Origin: Acidobacteriota bacterium
GTDB lineage: Bacteria; Actinomycetota; Acidimicrobiia; Acidimicrobiales; RAAP-2
DNA: 64,000 nt
Assembly (NCBI GenBank): GCA_018970215.1
Contig: JAGWWX010000002.1
Location: 1 to 64,000, forward strand
Reading direction: 5' to 3'
Both the position numbers and the translations under genes were made by a program. Positions within the stretch are counted from its first letter, which is position 1; every line of letters starts with the position of its first letter. The notes under the pieces were generated by a model. The model did no database searches. It saw nothing but the letters and a program-made list of their open reading frames with translations, and had not been told where the DNA came from. Positions 62,366 through 64,000 of the stretch are shown piece after piece.

Positions 62366-63297
62366 GTTCTGACGCCCCTCGCGAATCGCGACGGGGGTTT
62401 AGCGAGCGGCCGCTTCGCGTGCTCGGGGCTCGTCAGGGACTCATCGAACGTCTGTCCACCGTGTGGGCGTCGCGAGAGTTATTGCTGTACCTCATCTCCT
62501 CAGACATCAAGATCAAATATAAAAATTCAGCCCTCGGCATGATCTGGTCAATGATCGCCCCGGCGATGCAGATCGGTATCTATTTTCTCGTCTTCCAAAT
62601 TATTTTGAAGAATGGCGTGCCCGACTACGTCATCATGCTGTGGTCGGGAATGCTGGTGTGGCACTTCTTTACCAACGTCGTGTCGAACGCGACGAGCGTC
62701 GTGGTGCAGCGTGCGGGAATTGTCAAAAAAGTTGCATTTCCGCGAGAGATTCTTGCCTTATCCATCGTGGGAACGTCGATGGTGTACTTCTCGATTCAAT
62801 TTGGAGTGTTAGCACTCTTGATGTTGCTCATGGGGCACGCTCCGGCGTGGCACCTGCTCTGGCTCGTTCCCATCTCGTTTCTCGGTGTTGTGTTGATTGC
62901 CAGCGCACTAGGAATCTTCTTCTCGGCCGTCAACGTCTATTTCCGCGATACTTCGCACATGGTGGACGTCGGGATCAACCTCTGGTTTTGGTTGACGCCG
63001 ATTGTCTACTCCTACGAACGAACTGTGTCGCCTATGGTGCACGCACACGGACTGACGTGGCTCTACCTTCTGAACCCGGTGACACCCGTTGTCCTGACGT
63101 TTCAACGAGTCTTGTATGGAGAGACAACCGTTATTGCCAACACGCCGGATCACTCCGTACTGCATGTTCTTCCGAGTTGGACAACGATGACATTTGTCAC
63201 CGTGAATGCAGCGTTGATTTCGGCGGGAGTGATCTTGCTGCTCGGTGCCATGTCCATCTTTAGTCGCCTTCAAGGCAATTTTGCCGAGGAGCTCTAG
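62362..63297 (+). CDS. ABC-2 permease for polysaccharide or teichoic-acid export
   Basis: 311 residues with about six membrane helices. [27 protein letters not shown] is the N-terminal signature of Wzm/TagG-type permeases, and [12 protein letters not shown] and [20 protein letters not shown] follow. It exports lipid-linked glycans across the membrane. The start is taken as TTG 62362 overlapping the clpP stop (TTGA); a later start is possible. The next gene is its ATPase. Confidence 0.88.
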   Translation: MSSDAPRESRRGFSERPLRVLGARQGLIERLSTVWASRELLLYLISSDIKIKYKNSALGMIWSMIAPAMQIGIYFLVFQIILKNGVPDYVIMLWSGMLVWHFFTNVVSNATSVVVQRAGIVKKVAFPREILALSIVGTSMVYFSIQFGVLALLMLLMGHAPAWHLLWLVPISFLGVVLIASALGIFFSAVNVYFRDTSHMVDVGINLWFWLTPIVYSYERTVSPMVHAHGLTWLYLLNPVTPVVLTFQRVLYGETTVIANTPDHSVLHVLPSWTTMTFVTVNAALISAGVILLLGAMSIFSRLQGNFAEEL

Positions 63298-64000
63298 TGG
63301 AATCGGTCGTGGACGTTCGAAGCGTCACCAAAAAATTCCGCCTGCACCAGGGTCGACACAAGAACCTCAAAGATCGAATTCTCCACCCGGGTCAAGGAAC
63401 GACAACTGACCTCCTGGTGCTCAACGACGTCTCGTTTCACGTGGGGGCCGGAGAGACCGTCGGCGTACTCGGTCGAAACGGATCGGGTAAGTCCACCCTT
63501 TTGAAGTGCATCTGTGGTGTTCTGCAACCAACTGCGGGAGAGATCGCAATTCGGGGCGCACTTGCCGGCCTCTTGGAGTTAGGCGCAGGTTTTCAGCCAG
63601 AACTGAGCGGTCGCGACAATATCTATCTCTCGGGTTCAATGCTGGGACTGTCGCGTAAGTCCGTCGACGCCGTTTTCGATGACATCGTGGAGTTCAGTGA
63701 GCTCGAAAAGTTCATTGACAGTCCTGTGAAGTTCTATTCATCGGGGATGTACGTGCGATTGGGTTTCGCAGTTGCGGTCAACTCCGACCCCGACATTTTG
63801 GTCGTTGATGAAGTGCTAGCCGTTGGTGATGAGCGGTTCCAGGCGAAGTGCATGGACCGTATTCGGCAGTTCCAGGCGGACGGACGCACCATTTTGCTGG
63901 TGTCACACAACGCCGATCAAGTTCGGGCACTTTGCGATCGCGCCATTGTGCTCGAAAAGGGTCACATGGTGTCAGATGCACCAGCGGGGGAGTCGGTGCG
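63297..64000 (+). CDS. ABC ATPase for polysaccharide export (3' end outside window)
   Basis: GTG 63297 overlaps the permease stop by one base, and the frame stays open to base 64000. The product shows Walker A GRNGSGKST, the Wzt/TagH-type LLELGAGFQPELSGRDNIYL, the signature YSSGMYVRLGFAVAV, Walker B ILVVDEVLAVGD and the H-loop VSHNAD. It drives the permease before it. Any C-terminal substrate-binding domain would lie to the right. Confidence 0.92.
   Translation, partial: MESVVDVRSVTKKFRLHQGRHKNLKDRILHPGQGTTTDLLVLNDVSFHVGAGETVGVLGRNGSGKSTLLKCICGVLQPTAGEIAIRGALAGLLELGAGFQPELSGRDNIYLSGSMLGLSRKSVDAVFDDIVEFSELEKFIDSPVKFYSSGMYVRLGFAVAVNSDPDILVVDEVLAVGDERFQAKCMDRIRQFQADGRTILLVSHNADQVRALCDRAIVLEKGHMVSDAPAGESV

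Overview
The window looks like a chromosomal segment of a free-living actinobacterium. It is most likely a member of the Acidimicrobiia (Ilumatobacter-like lineages), with moderate GC and a compact genome. The placement is inference. It rests on the Mec/CysO/CysM sulfur-carrier cysteine pathway, a DUF3039 protein, a glpD/AGPS-like/glpK operon, a dhmA-type haloalkane dehalogenase resembling the mycobacterial one, a secreted protein with the long Thr-Thr-Val-Pro linkers common in Acidimicrobiia, and pervasive leaderless starts. No phage, insertion sequence, CRISPR array or plasmid function is visible, and most gene junctions are 4-bp overlaps or gaps of a few bases.

Layout. 1-2249: cell-wall ligases (a MurF-like Mur ligase cut by the window edge, and Ddl). 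2211-6123: a leftward cluster of poorly characterised genes (membrane-anchored BTAD regulator, Pro/Thr-rich anchored protein, HTH protein, lipoprotein, unknown protein). 6160-14199: inositol-phosphatase-like enzyme, tRNA-Val, then a striking pair made of a very low-complexity secreted protein and a membrane/NHL-propeller protein, followed by a CurA-like reductase and an MFS carrier. 14196-18678: EEP nuclease, PhzF-like enzyme, coiled-coil zinc-ribbon protein, histidine phosphatase, DUF2889 and haloalkane dehalogenase. 18861-26905: two heterodimeric ABC exporters separated by a RecB-like nuclease. 26957-27313: RNase P RNA. 27387-30735: xseA-xseB, an MBL hydrolase and a ferredoxin-reductase-type flavoprotein. 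30732-35281: glycerol catabolism operon. 35345-41350: acyl-CoA dehydrogenase, trpD, galactokinase, GH1 glycosidase, alpha-methylacyl-CoA racemase and a RAM-domain protein. 41430-44083: TetR, a small zinc-knuckle protein, DUF3039, a dienelactone-hydrolase-like enzyme and a glutamine amidotransferase. 44084-48739: two secreted PHM-like copper monooxygenases flanking a RimK-like ATP-grasp ligase, then homospermidine synthase. 48824-53878: RNA m5U methyltransferase, carbonic anhydrase, Baeyer-Villiger monooxygenase with an alpha/beta hydrolase, and a VOC protein. 54045-58698: tmRNA/SmpB, the Mec-DoxX-CysO-CysM sulfur cluster, and rph-rdgB. 58731-64000: LON-domain protein, FKBP, DEAD helicase with a cold-shock domain, tRNA-Leu, ClpP, and the start of a polysaccharide ABC exporter cut by the right edge.

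The most noteworthy observations are: (i) the two copper-monooxygenase paralogues that keep all six metal ligands of the PHM/DBM fold and sit around an ATP-grasp ligase; (ii) a CysO sulfur carrier whose reactive Gly-Gly is masked by two extra residues next to a JAMM protease gene; (iii) the translationally coupled low-complexity secreted protein and membrane NHL-propeller protein; (iv) a -10-like hexamer placed exactly six bases before the start codon of 17 genes, a strong signature of leaderless transcription that also decides several starts; (v) two ABC exporters with complementary loss of ATPase motifs. All functional statements are from reading the sequence and family knowledge; no database search was run.
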